Positions 1 through 9,375 of a DNA stretch of 64,000 nt are shown here, piece after piece (within the stretch, counting starts at the first letter, position 1; every line of letters begins with the position of its first letter). The notes under the pieces are model-generated. The model was not told the origin of the DNA, searched no databases, and was given only the letters and a program-made list of their open reading frames with translations. The DNA is taken from assembly GCF_000368965.1 (NCBI RefSeq), contig NZ_KB849779.1, forward strand, positions 186,001-250,000, written 5' to 3'. The position numbers were made by a program, and so were the translations under genes. This DNA comes from Acinetobacter calcoaceticus DSM 30006 = CIP 81.8. GTDB taxonomy: Bacteria > Pseudomonadota > Gammaproteobacteria > Pseudomonadales > Moraxellaceae.

Positions 1-243
1 TTTGGCAAGATCTTGACCAATCACATATTGATCAAGCGCAGCACGTATTTCATGTGGTTTTGGCAATGCCTTACTCGCCCAGTCCCCTGCTTCAACCTGT
101 TGGCTGGTTTGTACAAGGTCTAAGCAGACATCCACACATTCATTACAAATATATGCGTCCTCACCTGCAATCAGTTTCCCGACTTCAGACTGCGTTTTAC
201 CGCAAAATGAACAATGTTTTTGTCCTTGAGGATGTTCGGACAT
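1..243 (-). CDS. clpX: ClpX, ATP-dependent Clp protease ATP-binding subunit (N-terminal part only)
   Basis: Only the first 81 codons lie in the window; the gene runs off the left edge. The ATG is at 241-243 on the minus strand. The visible part is the ClpX zinc-binding domain, with the cysteine pairs CSFCGK (about residues 12-17) and CNECVDVC (about 35-42), followed by the start of the AAA+ domain ([19 protein letters not shown]). ClpX is the unfoldase that recognises substrates and feeds them into ClpP. It lies downstream of clpP with a gap of about 105 bases, the usual clpP-clpX order. Identity is very secure, but the ATPase motifs are outside the window. Confidence 0.95.
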
Positions 244-348
244 ATTCACTCCACAAATAGAATCTTAAATATTAGGGCAAGATGCACTGCATAAATAACT
301 AAATGGAGATCTTTTTCAACATCTCAAGTTATTTATATAGGAAGCTCC

Positions 349-954
349 TTATGGACGCTTACTTAACACCTGATCAACCAAACCATATTCTTTAGCAGAC
401 TGTGCTGTCATAAAGTTATCACGGTCAGTATCACGAGCAACGGTTTCGTAGTCTTGACCACTGTGCTCTGCCATTAAGCGGTTTAAACGTTCTTTAATAA
501 ATAGAATTTCACGCGCATGAATTTCAATATCCGATGCTTGACCGCGGAAACCACCCAATGGTTGATGGATCATGACACGCGCATTTTCTAGACAATAGCG
601 TTTGCCTTTAGCACCAGCATTTAACAAGAATGCACCCATTGAAGCAGCTTGACCCATACAATATGTCACGACATCAGGTTTAATAAACTGCATCGTGTCA
701 TAAATAGCCATGCCCGCTGTCACAGATCCACCTGGAGAATTGATATAAAGGTGGATATCTTTATCAGGGTTTTCAGCTTCTAAAAACAACATTTGGGCAA
801 CAATCAGATTTGCCATGTTGTCTTCAACTTCACCTGTTAAGAAAATGACGCGCTCACGTAAAAGTCGTGAATAAATATCAAAAGAACGTTCGCCGCGAGA
901 AGATTGTTCAACCACAACAGGAACTAAAGCATTTTCAATTGTTGGAACATACAT
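349..954 (-). CDS. clpP: ClpP, ATP-dependent Clp protease proteolytic subunit
   Basis: The 201-aa product has the normal length for ClpP. The serine protease triad is visible: Ser105 in GQAASMGA, His130 in VMIHQPLGG and an Asp near residue 179 in DTDRDNFM. The substrate-binding loop [11 protein letters not shown] is at about 71-81. ClpP forms the double-heptamer proteolytic chamber that works with ClpX and ClpA in the cytoplasm. The gene lies between tig (upstream) and clpX (downstream) on the same strand, the classic tig-clpP-clpX order. A terminator follows tig, so clpP probably also has its own promoter in 955-1106. Confidence 0.97.
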   Translation of the reverse strand: MYVPTIENALVPVVVEQSSRGERSFDIYSRLLRERVIFLTGEVEDNMANLIVAQMLFLEAENPDKDIHLYINSPGGSVTAGMAIYDTMQFIKPDVVTYCMGQAASMGAFLLNAGAKGKRYCLENARVMIHQPLGGFRGQASDIEIHAREILFIKERLNRLMAEHSGQDYETVARDTDRDNFMTAQSAKEYGLVDQVLSKRP

Positions 955-1106
955 ACGTTATTTATTCCTAAATTTTTTGTGACTTAACCTATGGCAACAA
1001 TATGCGGGATAATTTCTCAAATTGCAAAAGGTTCGCACTGAAATATTATATTATTTATACCTAAGTACTTAATGTCGCACTCAAATTAACCACATAGTGA
1101 AAAACA

Positions 1107-1131
1107 AAAAAGGCGCCTAAAGCGCCTTTTT
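1107..1131 (-). terminator. Rho-independent terminator after tig
   Basis: A 10-bp stem (1107-1116 with 1122-1131, core GGCGC/GCGCC) surrounds the 5-base loop CTAAA. Read on the minus strand it ends in a T run. It starts 17 bases after the tig stop codon. Confidence 0.85.
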
Positions 1132-1147
1132 CTGACTTCTTAAAAGA

Positions 1148-2482
1148 TTAGCCCATACGGCGAGCTTGTTGTTCTTTTAACAAATCATCGTAAGATACAG
1201 CTTTGTCAGTCACTTTAGCAGCAGCTAAGATGTGATCAACAACTTGATCTTCTAATACAACTGCTTCGATTTGAGCACGTTGTTGAGCATCATTTTTGAA
1301 GTATTCAATCACTTCAGTTGGATCTTCGTAAGAAGAAGCCATGTCGTCAATGTAAGCATCAACGCGAGTTTGATCAACTTCAAGTTTAGCGTCAGCTAAA
1401 ACTTTGCTCACCAATACGCCAAGCTTAACAGAACGCTCTGCTTGCTCTTTGAACAATTCGTCAGGAAGCATGCTCTTGTCAAAAGATTGCGCGCCTGCAC
1501 CACCGAACTGTTGAGTGAACTGTTGAACCATTTGTTGACGTTGACGGTCAATTTCTTGAGCAACCATTGCAGTTGGAACTTCAACTTCGTTCGCAGCAAC
1601 AAGTGCGTCAAAAGCAGCTTGTTTAACTTGGTTACGTAAACCATTGCGAACTTCACGTTCCATATTCTTGCGAACGTCAGCTTTTAACTTCTCAACGCCT
1701 TCTTCTTCAGTTACACCGAAGATTTTCAAGAATTCAGCATCAATTTCTGGAAGTTTTGATTTTTCAACTTGCTTCACAGTGATTTTAAACTGAGCTGCTT
1801 TACCAGCCAAGTTTTCAGCTTGGTAGTCTTCAGGGAAAGTAACATCGATTACTTTCTCTTCGCCAGCTTTCATGCCAATGATGCCGTCTTCGAAGCCAGG
1901 AATCATACGACCTGAACCTAACACAAGTTTAAAGTCTTCAGCAGAACCGCCTTCAAACTTCTCACCATCGATAGTGCCTTCAAAGTCAAAAGTCACTTGC
2001 ATGTCTTTTTTCGCCATACCCTTGGTAACAGCCCAAGTTTGACGTTGTTTTTGCAAGTTTTCGATCATAGCGTCAACGTCAGCATCTTTAATTTCAGCTG
2101 TTTTACGTTCAACTTCTAAACCGTCAAATGCTTGTACTGTAACTTCTGGATAAACTTCTACAGTCGCTTCAAAAACTAAAGCATCTTCTTTATGTTCAAC
2201 TTTATCAATGTTCGGCATTCCTACCGCATTGATTTTTTCTTGTTGAATTGCTTCAAAAACGCTATCACGAATGATGTCATTTACAACTTCTTGATAAATG
2301 CCCGCACCGTATTCGCGACGAACAACGTTTTCAGGTACTTTACCTGGACGGAAGCCGTTGATCTTCACAGTTTTGGCAGTGCGCTTCAAACGAGCTTCAA
2401 ATTGCTCGTTAATACGGCTCGTCGGTACAGAAACATTTAAACGACGGGCAACGCCCGAAACCGCTTCAGTCGTTACTTGCAT
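1148..2482 (-). CDS. tig: Trigger factor, ribosome-associated chaperone and peptidyl-prolyl isomerase
   Basis: The 444-aa product has the usual three-domain plan: an N-terminal ribosome-binding domain with the signature GFRPGKVP at 43-50, a central FKBP-type prolyl isomerase domain (about 160-245, with VTFDFEG and [16 protein letters not shown]), and a helical C-terminal chaperone domain. It binds at the ribosome exit tunnel and shields nascent chains. It is the first gene of the tig-clpP-clpX group and is served by the promoter at 2535-2562. Nothing unusual is seen. Confidence 0.97.
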   Translation of the reverse strand: MQVTTEAVSGVARRLNVSVPTSRINEQFEARLKRTAKTVKINGFRPGKVPENVVRREYGAGIYQEVVNDIIRDSVFEAIQQEKINAVGMPNIDKVEHKEDALVFEATVEVYPEVTVQAFDGLEVERKTAEIKDADVDAMIENLQKQRQTWAVTKGMAKKDMQVTFDFEGTIDGEKFEGGSAEDFKLVLGSGRMIPGFEDGIIGMKAGEEKVIDVTFPEDYQAENLAGKAAQFKITVKQVEKSKLPEIDAEFLKIFGVTEEEGVEKLKADVRKNMEREVRNGLRNQVKQAAFDALVAANEVEVPTAMVAQEIDRQRQQMVQQFTQQFGGAGAQSFDKSMLPDELFKEQAERSVKLGVLVSKVLADAKLEVDQTRVDAYIDDMASSYEDPTEVIEYFKNDAQQRAQIEAVVLEDQVVDHILAAAKVTDKAVSYDDLLKEQQARRMG

Positions 2483-2534
2483 GGCTTCCTCGATAAAAAT
2501 TAGTGAGTAGGAACAGTTTTTTTAAAAGTGCTGT

Positions 2535-2562
2535 ATTATATGACAACTTTCAAGATATACAA
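2535..2562 (-). promoter_or_regulatory. Sigma-70-type promoter of tig
   Basis: On the minus strand, TTGTAT (2562-2557) and TATAAT (2540-2535) are separated by 16 bases. The -10 box is a perfect consensus match and lies about 53 bases upstream of the tig ATG. Confidence 0.6.
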
Positions 2563-2844
2563 AATTAACCGACCACTTCATTTAAATGAAGGTCGTTATT
2601 CTCGTAAATTTCACAGTAATTTTATGATTCTTTAAATATTTTTCATAAAGCCTTAAGCAAAACTAATTTTTTAGTTATTCTTCATAAATCTAAAATTACA
2701 ATCAAAATCTAATTTTAATCGTTTTTACAAACAATTACTAAGAATCAGTAGATTAGCTACATAAAAGTACAATTACCTATTCAATCATTCACTTCATCTT
2801 CACAATCCAATTGGCAAATCCAATTAACACAAACTGTACATATA

Positions 2845-2865
2845 AATAAGAATTATTATTATTCG
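2845..2865 (+). promoter_or_regulatory. Candidate Fur box upstream of piuA
   Basis: The segment has the GATAAT/ATTATC-like rhythm of Fur sites (AATAAG, AATTAT, TATTATTC) and lies about 32 bases before the piuA ATG, in the promoter position. Match to the E. coli 19-bp consensus is partial. Fur control is expected for a TonB-dependent siderophore receptor, so position and gene function support it more than the sequence alone. Confidence 0.45.
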
Positions 2866-2896
2866 CATAACCTTTTAGTTTTAGAGTCCTGAAGTC

Positions 2897-5185
2897 ATGT
2901 CTTTGATTAGAACACGTAAAAAAATTGTTTCTTCTGCGATAGCTTCATCGCTATCAATGATTGCAACAACAGCCATGGCACAAGAAGCAATTTCACAATT
3001 ACCAACGATTCATACTCAAGCGACTCAAGAAGAATCTTTAAAAGTAGACCAGTCTGCAAACTCTAAATTCGTGGCTCCCCTCAAAGACACGCCAAAATCG
3101 GTCTCTATTCTTTCTCAAAAATTAATTAAAGATACAAACTCTAATACCCTACTCGAAGCTTTACCTTATGAACCAGGCATTACTTTAGGTGCAGGTGAAG
3201 GCGGTACACCATTTACAGATATGCCTTACATTCGTGGTTATAACGGACAGTCTTCTATTTATGTTGATGGTGTTCGCAATACAACGTCACAAAGCCGCGA
3301 TATGTTTGCTATTGAGCAAGTTGAAGTGATTAAGGGCTCTTCTTCTGCTCTTGGTGGCGGTGGTAGCGTTGGTGGAAGTATCAACTTAATCCCTAAAGTT
3401 GCTCATGAAGGTGATGTTTACCAAGGCAGCGTTCAAGGTGGTACCGACAACTATCGCCATATCCAACTTGATGCCAACAAAGACTTTGGTAACGGAATTG
3501 CTGGTCGTGTTGTTATCATGGGCCATGAAAATGAAAAAGCTGGTGCTAACAATGGAGCTGAATATGCTCGTGCTGGTATTGCCTCAAGCCTTGCATTTGG
3601 CCTAGATACAGCAACTCGTGGAACACTTAGCTACTACTATTTACGCAGTAATGATGAACCAGATGCGGGTATTCCATTTAACAATGCAAACCCGACTACC
3701 CCTCCTGCTGGAGTTACTGTGACTCCTGGTAACGGTAAGCCTGTTGATGTAAAAGCGGGTACTTACTATGGCTGGAAAGCTCGTGACTTTGATAAACGTG
3801 AAAACCATATTGGTACGTTTAAATTAGAACATGACTTTAATGAAAATCTTACCTTGTCGAATGTAGCGACTTACAACAAATCTAAATCTGACTATGTTTA
3901 CACCAATGCTGATGACTCGAAGGGTAATATTTACAGAGGGACAGTCGCTCGCCGTGCTTTAAGCCGTATATTGGATAGTGATGCGTATAGTGATCAACTT
4001 TCTTTGAGAGGTAAATTCAATACTGGTTCATTAAAACATTCTTTTAATGTCGGTACTGAATGGAGCTTCCAAGAAACTGACCAAGGCGTATATACCTTTA
4101 CTAATGCTGCTGGTGAAACTACATCGACTATTTTAGACAGCAATATTCAAAACTGTACTTCAGCTGCTGCTGTAGCAAATGGCTGGTGTACGAGTTTAAA
4201 TAATCCAGGAAACGGTGCATTCACAGATAAACGTGGTTCTATTACAGCACAATCGACCACTCGTAGTCATAATGTAGGAATCTACGCTTTAGACAGTATT
4301 GAATTTAATCCACAATGGTTACTTAACCTAGGTGTTCGTTGGGATAAATTTGAAACTGAGAAAAAATACAATAAGGACGTAGGTGGACGTACACCTCATA
4401 AAGCTGGTGATAAATTAGAAAGTGATACAGATTACTTCTCTTACCAAGCTGGTTTAGTTTTTAAACCAACAGAAGATGGTAGTATTTATTTAAGTTACGC
4501 AACATCAGCGAACCCTGTAGGTGTGCTAGCTGAAGGTGATACAGGTTCAGATTCTATTAGCGACTCAGGTAGCGCAAGTGCGAGTGCAAATGATCTAAAA
4601 CCTGAAGAAGCACGTACTTTTGAACTTGGAACAAAATGGGACCTGTTTAATAATCGTGCGAACTTAACTGCTGCGATCTTCCGTACTGAAAAGCAAAATA
4701 CACGTATCCAAATCGACCCTACAACAACTGCTAACGCTGGTAAAAGTAAAGTTGATGGATTTGAAATCAGCTTGAACGGGAAAATCACCGACAAATGGGA
4801 TGTATCTACAGGTTATAGCTATTTAGACAGCGAAATCACTGAAGCGGCATATAATGCGGTTGCTCAAGAAGGTAAACCTCTTCCATTCGTAGCTAAAAAC
4901 AGCGCGACTTTATGGTCTACTTACAGAGTGATGCCTCAATTGACTTTAGGTGCTGGTGTTGAATACCGCGATCAAGTATTTGTAAACACGACTGCTCCAA
5001 AATACTTGCCAACTTATACTATTTACAATGCGATGGCTAAATACGACGTTAACAAGAACGTAAATTTACAGCTTAATATTAATAATATCTCTGATAAGCG
5101 TTATTTCACTAGTGCACATGCAGCACACTATGCATTTGAAGGTAATGGCCGTAACGCAGTGTTAGCAATTAACTTTAAGTACTAA
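2897..5185 (+). CDS. piuA: TonB-dependent siderophore receptor, PiuA type
   Basis: The 762-aa outer-membrane protein has a signal peptide of about 28 residues ending in AMA-QEA, a plug domain (about 50-175, with the motif MPYIRGYNGQSSIYVDGVRN), and a long beta-barrel ending in the aromatic C-terminus AINFKY needed for barrel assembly. It imports ferric catechol-type siderophores using the TonB-ExbB-ExbD motor; a set of those genes is at 24.7-26.5 kb. The next gene is the PiuC-type hydroxylase, and that pairing with overall family resemblance is why I name it PiuA. From published work on A. baumannii and P. aeruginosa, PiuA is an entry route for siderophore-linked beta-lactams. The exact ligand cannot be read from sequence. 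Confidence 0.85.
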   Translation: MSLIRTRKKIVSSAIASSLSMIATTAMAQEAISQLPTIHTQATQEESLKVDQSANSKFVAPLKDTPKSVSILSQKLIKDTNSNTLLEALPYEPGITLGAGEGGTPFTDMPYIRGYNGQSSIYVDGVRNTTSQSRDMFAIEQVEVIKGSSSALGGGGSVGGSINLIPKVAHEGDVYQGSVQGGTDNYRHIQLDANKDFGNGIAGRVVIMGHENEKAGANNGAEYARAGIASSLAFGLDTATRGTLSYYYLRSNDEPDAGIPFNNANPTTPPAGVTVTPGNGKPVDVKAGTYYGWKARDFDKRENHIGTFKLEHDFNENLTLSNVATYNKSKSDYVYTNADDSKGNIYRGTVARRALSRILDSDAYSDQLSLRGKFNTGSLKHSFNVGTEWSFQETDQGVYTFTNAAGETTSTILDSNIQNCTSAAAVANGWCTSLNNPGNGAFTDKRGSITAQSTTRSHNVGIYALDSIEFNPQWLLNLGVRWDKFETEKKYNKDVGGRTPHKAGDKLESDTDYFSYQAGLVFKPTEDGSIYLSYATSANPVGVLAEGDTGSDSISDSGSASASANDLKPEEARTFELGTKWDLFNNRANLTAAIFRTEKQNTRIQIDPTTTANAGKSKVDGFEISLNGKITDKWDVSTGYSYLDSEITEAAYNAVAQEGKPLPFVAKNSATLWSTYRVMPQLTLGAGVEYRDQVFVNTTAPKYLPTYTIYNAMAKYDVNKNVNLQLNINNISDKRYFTSAHAAHYAFEGNGRNAVLAINFKY

Positions 5186-5291
5186 GTTTAAATTCCATAA
5201 TAGTTTTATGGAATTAATTAAAGTTCATATAAGATAGCCTCATCACGAGGCTATTTTTACAAATGAAGTATCTATTTAAAAGGTGTTTGCT

Positions 5292-5975
5292 GTGATTCAT
5301 CATATCCCTAATGTTTTAAGCAAAGAGCAAGTTGCTGAGTTTCGTAAGCTCATGAAAGAAGCGAGTTGGGTGGGTGGAAAAGTAACTGCTGGCACCCTAT
5401 CGGCTTCGGTTAAAAGAAATCAGCAACTTTCTGAACAAGACCCGCTTACACATCATTTAAGTGATATTGTGATCAAAGCAATTTGGCAAAATCCTGTGTT
5501 TCAGGCTGCTGCTTTACCTCATAAAATTATTCCACCACTTTTTAACCGTTATGATGAACATGAAAGCTTTGGTTTCCATGTAGATAATTCTATTCGCCTG
5601 ATCCGTGGGACTTCTGAGCAGCTCCGTACCGATTTATCTTGCACATTATTTTTAAGTGAGCCCGATGAATATGAAGGTGGTGATCTGGTTATCGAAGATA
5701 CTTATGGTTATCACGAAGTCAAATTACCAGCGGGTGATGTCGTACTCTACCCTTCTACTAGCTTACATGAGGTAAGTAGTATTACATCAGGTACTCGATT
5801 TGCCTCTTTTTTCTGGGTACAAAGTTTGGTACGCGATGATAGTAAGCGACACCTTCTATTTAATCTAGATGAAAGTATCAGAGCACTACGTAAGACACAC
5901 GGTGATAGTTATCCTGAAGTTATGAAACTCACCAACATTTACCACAACTTAATTCGCATGTGGTCAGAACTGTAA
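5292..5975 (+). CDS. piuC: PKHD-type Fe(II)/2-oxoglutarate-dependent hydroxylase, PiuC
   Basis: I choose the GTG at 5292 (227 aa) because AAAAGG lies 8 bases upstream; an in-frame GTG at 5283 lacks a ribosome site. The fold is a double-stranded beta-helix dioxygenase with iron ligands His96 and Asp98 (FGFHVDN) and His159 (STSLHEV), and the 2-oxoglutarate-binding Arg169 (GTRFASFFW). The substrate of this family is not known. It follows piuA by about 106 bases on the same strand, and the piuA-piuC pairing also occurs in Pseudomonas, which suggests a role in handling the imported siderophore or iron. Family assignment is secure; biological function is not. Confidence 0.88.
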   Translation: MIHHIPNVLSKEQVAEFRKLMKEASWVGGKVTAGTLSASVKRNQQLSEQDPLTHHLSDIVIKAIWQNPVFQAAALPHKIIPPLFNRYDEHESFGFHVDNSIRLIRGTSEQLRTDLSCTLFLSEPDEYEGGDLVIEDTYGYHEVKLPAGDVVLYPSTSLHEVSSITSGTRFASFFWVQSLVRDDSKRHLLFNLDESIRALRKTHGDSYPEVMKLTNIYHNLIRMWSEL

Positions 5976-5985
5976 CTACATTTAT

Positions 5986-6034
5986 TTTTGCCTTATTGAG
6001 ACCATTTAATCTTTTTTCCCTCAATAAGGCAAAA
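5986..6034 (+). terminator. Long hairpin after piuC, probable terminator
   Basis: A perfect 15-bp stem (5986-6000 with 6020-6034, containing GCCTTATTGAG) has a 19-base loop. It starts 11 bases after the piuC stop. There is no run of T after the stem, so it may be a weak or processed terminator. Confidence 0.55.
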
Positions 6035-6142
6035 TATCGAAAAATATTTCCCACAAATTAGAAAGTAGCGCAAAATTAGAAAATTATTTTCTAATTTCCG
6101 AGATTAAAATTATTATAAGAATTTTGCACAACGTGTAATCAT

Positions 6143-6172
6143 TGTTTAGATGTGATATATCTAAATGATAAA
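6143..6172 (+). promoter_or_regulatory. Candidate leuA promoter with overlapping inverted repeat
   Basis: TTGTTT (6143-6148) and TGATAA (6167-6172) are 18 bases apart and would start transcription near 6179, ahead of the leader peptide. An inverted repeat, TTTAGAT (6145-6151) and ATCTAAA (6159-6165), lies across the promoter and could bind a regulator. The boxes match consensus only moderately. Confidence 0.4.
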
Positions 6173-6214
6173 CATATTAGCAAACCACCAAACTTATTAT
6201 TTCACGGTCTAGAG

Positions 6215-6298
6215 ATGAAAACGAATTACTTGTTTGCCCAGCCTACTCAAGCAAGACATCATCTGCAACTCCTGATGCTGCGCCTCGCGCGCGTATAA
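6215..6298 (+). CDS. Leucine-rich leader peptide upstream of leuA
   Basis: A 27-codon ORF starts at ATG 6215 and stops at TAA 6296. Codons 17-24 read Leu-Gln-Leu-Leu-Met-Leu-Arg-Leu, so five of eight are leucine, and all five use CTG or CTC, in contrast to the TTA/TTG-rich usage of neighbouring genes. A leucine-codon cluster just ahead of a leucine-biosynthesis gene is the hallmark of attenuation, in which ribosome stalling on scarce Leu-tRNA changes folding of the RNA. The ribosome site is weak: GAG directly abuts the ATG. The peptide itself is probably not functional. Confidence 0.65.
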   Translation: MKTNYLFAQPTQARHHLQLLMLRLARV

Positions 6299-6417
6299 AT
6301 ATTTTGTCTGCTTTTTAAAGCAGCACTTCGAAATTACCTTTAATTTTTCTCAATTAGATACCATATATAACCGTAGAGACGTTGCCTTTTAAATATATCC
6401 AGAGCAACCGCGCTACG
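6276..6417 (+). promoter_or_regulatory. Candidate leuA attenuator RNA region
   Basis: TGCTGC inside the leader's Leu codons (6276-6281) is complementary to GCAGCA (6320-6325). That pairing excludes the local hairpin CTGCTT (6308-6313) with AAGCAG (6318-6323). A second hairpin covers 6372-6417: CGTAG/CTACG and GTTGC/GCAAC stems with an internal loop, ending 4 bases before the leuA ribosome site AAGGAG (6422-6427). Mutually exclusive pairings after a Leu-rich leader suggest attenuation. No classic GC stem followed by a T run is present, so control could act on translation or through Rho. Confidence 0.5.
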
Positions 6418-6434
6418 AGACAAGGAGTTTTCTC

Positions 6435-8132
6435 ATGATGTTGGCTGACCCAAGCAAAAAATACCGCCGTATGTACCAACGAGTGGATTTACCAGATCGC
6501 CAATGGCCAAATAACGAAATTACAAAAGCGCCAATCTGGATGAGCACCGATTTACGTGACGGTAACCAAGCAATTTTTGAACCAATGGACATGGAACAAA
6601 AATTCAAAATGTTCAAAATGCTTGTAAAGATCGGTTTTAAGCATATTGAAATCGGCTTCCCTTCTGCATCTCAAATCGACTTCGATTTTACCCGCATGTT
6701 GATCGAAGAAAATCATATTCCTGATGACGTATACATTGAAGTCTTGGTTCAAGCACGTGACCATTTAATTGAACGTACTTTTGAATCTTTGGCAGGTGCT
6801 AAACGTGCGATTGTGCATATTTATAACTCTAATTCTCCAACCTTCCGTCAAAAGGTGTTGAATGTAGATGTTAATGGTGCAAAACAGTTAGCAATTAATG
6901 CTGCTCAAAAAGTTAAAGAGTATGCGGCGCAGTATCCTCAAACTGACTGGATTTTCCAGTACAGTCCAGAGTGTTTCTCTGCAACAGAATTAGAAGTCGC
7001 TAAAGATGTCTGTGATGCCGTCACAGAAATTTGGGATGCACGTCCTGACCATAAAGTTATTTTAAACTTACCTGCGACTGTAGAAGTGTCTACACCAAAT
7101 GTTTATGCAGACCAAATTGAATGGATGCATCGTAATTTGGCACGTCGTGATGGCGTAATCATTTCTGTTCACTGCCACAATGACCGCGGCTGTGGTATTG
7201 CTGCATCAGAACTTGCAATTATGGCAGGTGCTGACCGTGTTGAAGGTTGTGTGTTTGGTAATGGCGAACGTACGGGTAACGTTGATGTTGCAGCGATTGC
7301 ATTGAACATGTATACCCAAGGCGTAGCGCCAGAATTAGATTTCTCTAACATTAATGAAGTGATTGCAACGGTTGAAGAATGTACTGGTTTACCTGTACAC
7401 CCTCGTCACCCATATGCAGGCGACTTGGTATTTACTGCATTCTCTGGTTCACATCAGGATGCCATCAAAAAAGGCTTTGAGTACCAGAAAAACGAAGAAA
7501 TCTGGGATATGCCTTACTTGCCAATCGACCCGAAAGATTTGGGCCGCGACTACGATGCAGTTATTCGTGTAAACAGTCAGTCTGGTAAAGGCGGTATCGC
7601 TTACTTATTAGAGGCGAACTACAACGTTGTATTGCCGCGTCGTTTGCAAATCGAGTTCAGTCAAGTTGTTCAACAATATGCTGATGACAATGGTACAGAA
7701 ATTAATGCAAAAGAAATCTGGACCTTATTTAAAGACACGTATGCTGATGTGAAAAACCACCATTACACAGTTAAAAACTACAGATTATCTGACATTAATG
7801 GTACTCAAATCATCGAACTTGATGTTGATGTCGAAGGTGAAACACAACAACTTCGCGGTGAAGGTAATGGACCAATCTCTGCATTCTTAAATGCGCTTCA
7901 GTTACCAATTGACGTGTTGAACTATGAAGAACGCAGTATTAGTTCAGGTGCAAATGCGAAAGCGTTAACCTTAATTGAACTTCAAGTGAAAGGTACAGGC
8001 AGAGGTTCATTTGGTGCAGGTGTTCATGACAATACAGTCACCTCATCAATTGAAGCAATTATTGCATGTACTAACCGTTTGATTGATCAAGGCGTTTTAA
8101 GTACAGATCAGGTTGTTGCCGCTGCTGTTTAA
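6435..8132 (+). CDS. leuA: 2-isopropylmalate synthase
   Basis: The 565-aa enzyme condenses acetyl-CoA with 2-oxoisovalerate, the first committed step of leucine synthesis. It has an N-terminal TIM-barrel HMGL domain with the catalytic/metal motif [10 protein letters not shown] (about 37-46) and HCHNDRGCG (around 247), and a C-terminal LeuA allosteric domain where leucine would bind. The length fits the longer LeuA form. AAGGAG lies 7 bases before the ATG; a second ATG follows directly at 6438. It is separate from leuC, leuD and leuB, which lie at 60-64 kb, and is preceded by a Leu-rich leader. A strong terminator follows, so it is probably monocistronic. Confidence 0.95.
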   Translation: MMLADPSKKYRRMYQRVDLPDRQWPNNEITKAPIWMSTDLRDGNQAIFEPMDMEQKFKMFKMLVKIGFKHIEIGFPSASQIDFDFTRMLIEENHIPDDVYIEVLVQARDHLIERTFESLAGAKRAIVHIYNSNSPTFRQKVLNVDVNGAKQLAINAAQKVKEYAAQYPQTDWIFQYSPECFSATELEVAKDVCDAVTEIWDARPDHKVILNLPATVEVSTPNVYADQIEWMHRNLARRDGVIISVHCHNDRGCGIAASELAIMAGADRVEGCVFGNGERTGNVDVAAIALNMYTQGVAPELDFSNINEVIATVEECTGLPVHPRHPYAGDLVFTAFSGSHQDAIKKGFEYQKNEEIWDMPYLPIDPKDLGRDYDAVIRVNSQSGKGGIAYLLEANYNVVLPRRLQIEFSQVVQQYADDNGTEINAKEIWTLFKDTYADVKNHHYTVKNYRLSDINGTQIIELDVDVEGETQQLRGEGNGPISAFLNALQLPIDVLNYEERSISSGANAKALTLIELQVKGTGRGSFGAGVHDNTVTSSIEAIIACTNRLIDQGVLSTDQVVAAAV

Positions 8133-8149
8133 TTAAAAAAAGACTTTGG

Positions 8150-8181
8150 AAAGGATACCTAGCTTGGTATCCTTTCTTTTT
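8150..8181 (+). terminator. Rho-independent terminator after leuA
   Basis: A perfect 10-bp stem (AAAGGATACC 8150-8159 with GGTATCCTTT 8166-8175) has a 6-base loop and is followed by CTTTTT. It separates leuA from metX and overlaps the upstream TTG that would extend metX, arguing against that longer start. Confidence 0.9.
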
Positions 8182-8214
8182 ATTCCTGAAAGATTTAAAA
8201 GGCGAAATGTTCCC

Positions 8215-9375
8215 GTGTCTTTTCCAGCTGATTCAGTGGGGTTAGTCACTCCGCAAAAGTTCCAATTTGAAGAACCATTACATCTTGAATGTGACCGTGT
8301 TTTGCCACGTTTTGAATTAATGGTCGAAACTTACGGCACTTTAAATGCAGATAAATCAAATGCTATTTTAATCTGTCATGCCTTATCTGGACATCATCAT
8401 GCAGCGGGTTATCACCACGAAGATGATAAAAAAGCTGGCTGGTGGGATAGTTGTATTGGCCCGGGTAAAGCAATCGACACGAATAAGTTTTTTGTAGTTT
8501 CGCTAAATAATATTGGTGGGTGTAATGGCTCAACTGGCCCAACTTCCCCAAATCCTGAAAATGATAATCGCCCTTATGGACCAGATTTCCCATTAGTAAC
8601 GGTACGTGACTGGGTGAAAACTCAGGCCATGCTTTCTGACCGGTTGGGTGTAAATATTTGGTACGCTGTTATTGGTGGCTCTTTAGGAGGCATGCAGGCA
8701 CTACAATGGTCAGTAGACTATCCTGACCGCTTACAAAAATGTGTGATTATTGCCAGTGCGCCAAAGCTTTCAGCACAAAATATTGCCTTTAATGAGGTTG
8801 CACGCCAGTCTATCTTGTCTGATCCAGACTTCCATCATGGTCGTTATTTGGAAAATGATAGCTACCCAAAACGCGGCCTGATTTTGGCTCGCATGGTGGG
8901 TCATATCACCTATCTTTCTGAAGAAGCCATGAAACAAAAATTTGGTCGTGATTTAAAATCAGGCAAATTTATGTACGGTTTTGATGTCGAGTTTCAGGTC
9001 GAAAGCTACCTTCGTTACCAAGGCGAACAATTTAGCCGTAACTTTGATGCTAATACTTATCTCATCATGACCAAAGCATTGGATTATTTTGATCCATCAC
9101 GTGAGTACAACCACTCGTTAACAGACGCGATGGGTAAAACAAAATGTCAGTTCCTGATTGTTTCTTTTACAACAGACTGGCGTTTTACACCAAGTCGCTC
9201 TCAAGAGATTGTTGATGCACTCATTACCAATCATAAGCCAGTAAGTTACCTCGATATTGATGCGGAACAAGGACATGACTCGTTCTTATTCCCGATTCCA
9301 TTGTATGTAAAAACAATGCGCGCTTTCTTAGGCGGTGAAGAACTCTTAAAATCGACGTCACTGGAGGCAAGCTAA
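8215..9375 (+). CDS. metX: Homoserine O-acetyltransferase
   Basis: MetX transfers acetyl from acetyl-CoA to homoserine, the activation step of methionine synthesis. It is an alpha/beta-hydrolase with the nucleophile Ser in [12 protein letters not shown] and the catalytic Asp and His in TTDWRFTPS and EQGHDSF near the C-terminus. I set the start at GTG 8215 (386 aa, beginning MSFPADSVG) because the in-frame TTG at 8146 would place codons inside the leuA terminator, and 8215 matches the usual family start; AAAGG is 12 bases upstream, which is rather far. It overlaps metW by one base (TAATG), so the two are translationally coupled. Confidence 0.93.
   Translation: MSFPADSVGLVTPQKFQFEEPLHLECDRVLPRFELMVETYGTLNADKSNAILICHALSGHHHAAGYHHEDDKKAGWWDSCIGPGKAIDTNKFFVVSLNNIGGCNGSTGPTSPNPENDNRPYGPDFPLVTVRDWVKTQAMLSDRLGVNIWYAVIGGSLGGMQALQWSVDYPDRLQKCVIIASAPKLSAQNIAFNEVARQSILSDPDFHHGRYLENDSYPKRGLILARMVGHITYLSEEAMKQKFGRDLKSGKFMYGFDVEFQVESYLRYQGEQFSRNFDANTYLIMTKALDYFDPSREYNHSLTDAMGKTKCQFLIVSFTTDWRFTPSRSQEIVDALITNHKPVSYLDIDAEQGHDSFLFPIPLYVKTMRAFLGGEELLKSTSLEAS

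Larger units (their letters stand above)
2483..2896. other. Divergent intergenic region tig/piuA (414 bases)
   Basis: This AT-rich region holds the tig promoter on the left and a Fur-like box close to piuA on the right. In between, 2570-2595 contains a nested palindrome: CTTCATTTAAATGAAG at 2576-2591 is perfect and is flanked by CGACC (2570-2574) and GGTCG (2591-2595). It could be an operator or a transcript hairpin; no gene ends here that would need a terminator. No small ORF with a convincing ribosome site was seen. Confidence 0.5.

Noticed and set aside
5283..5291. GTG at 5283 as the piuC start
   Set aside because: The ribosome site AAAAGG overlaps that codon; GTG 5292 has the right spacing.
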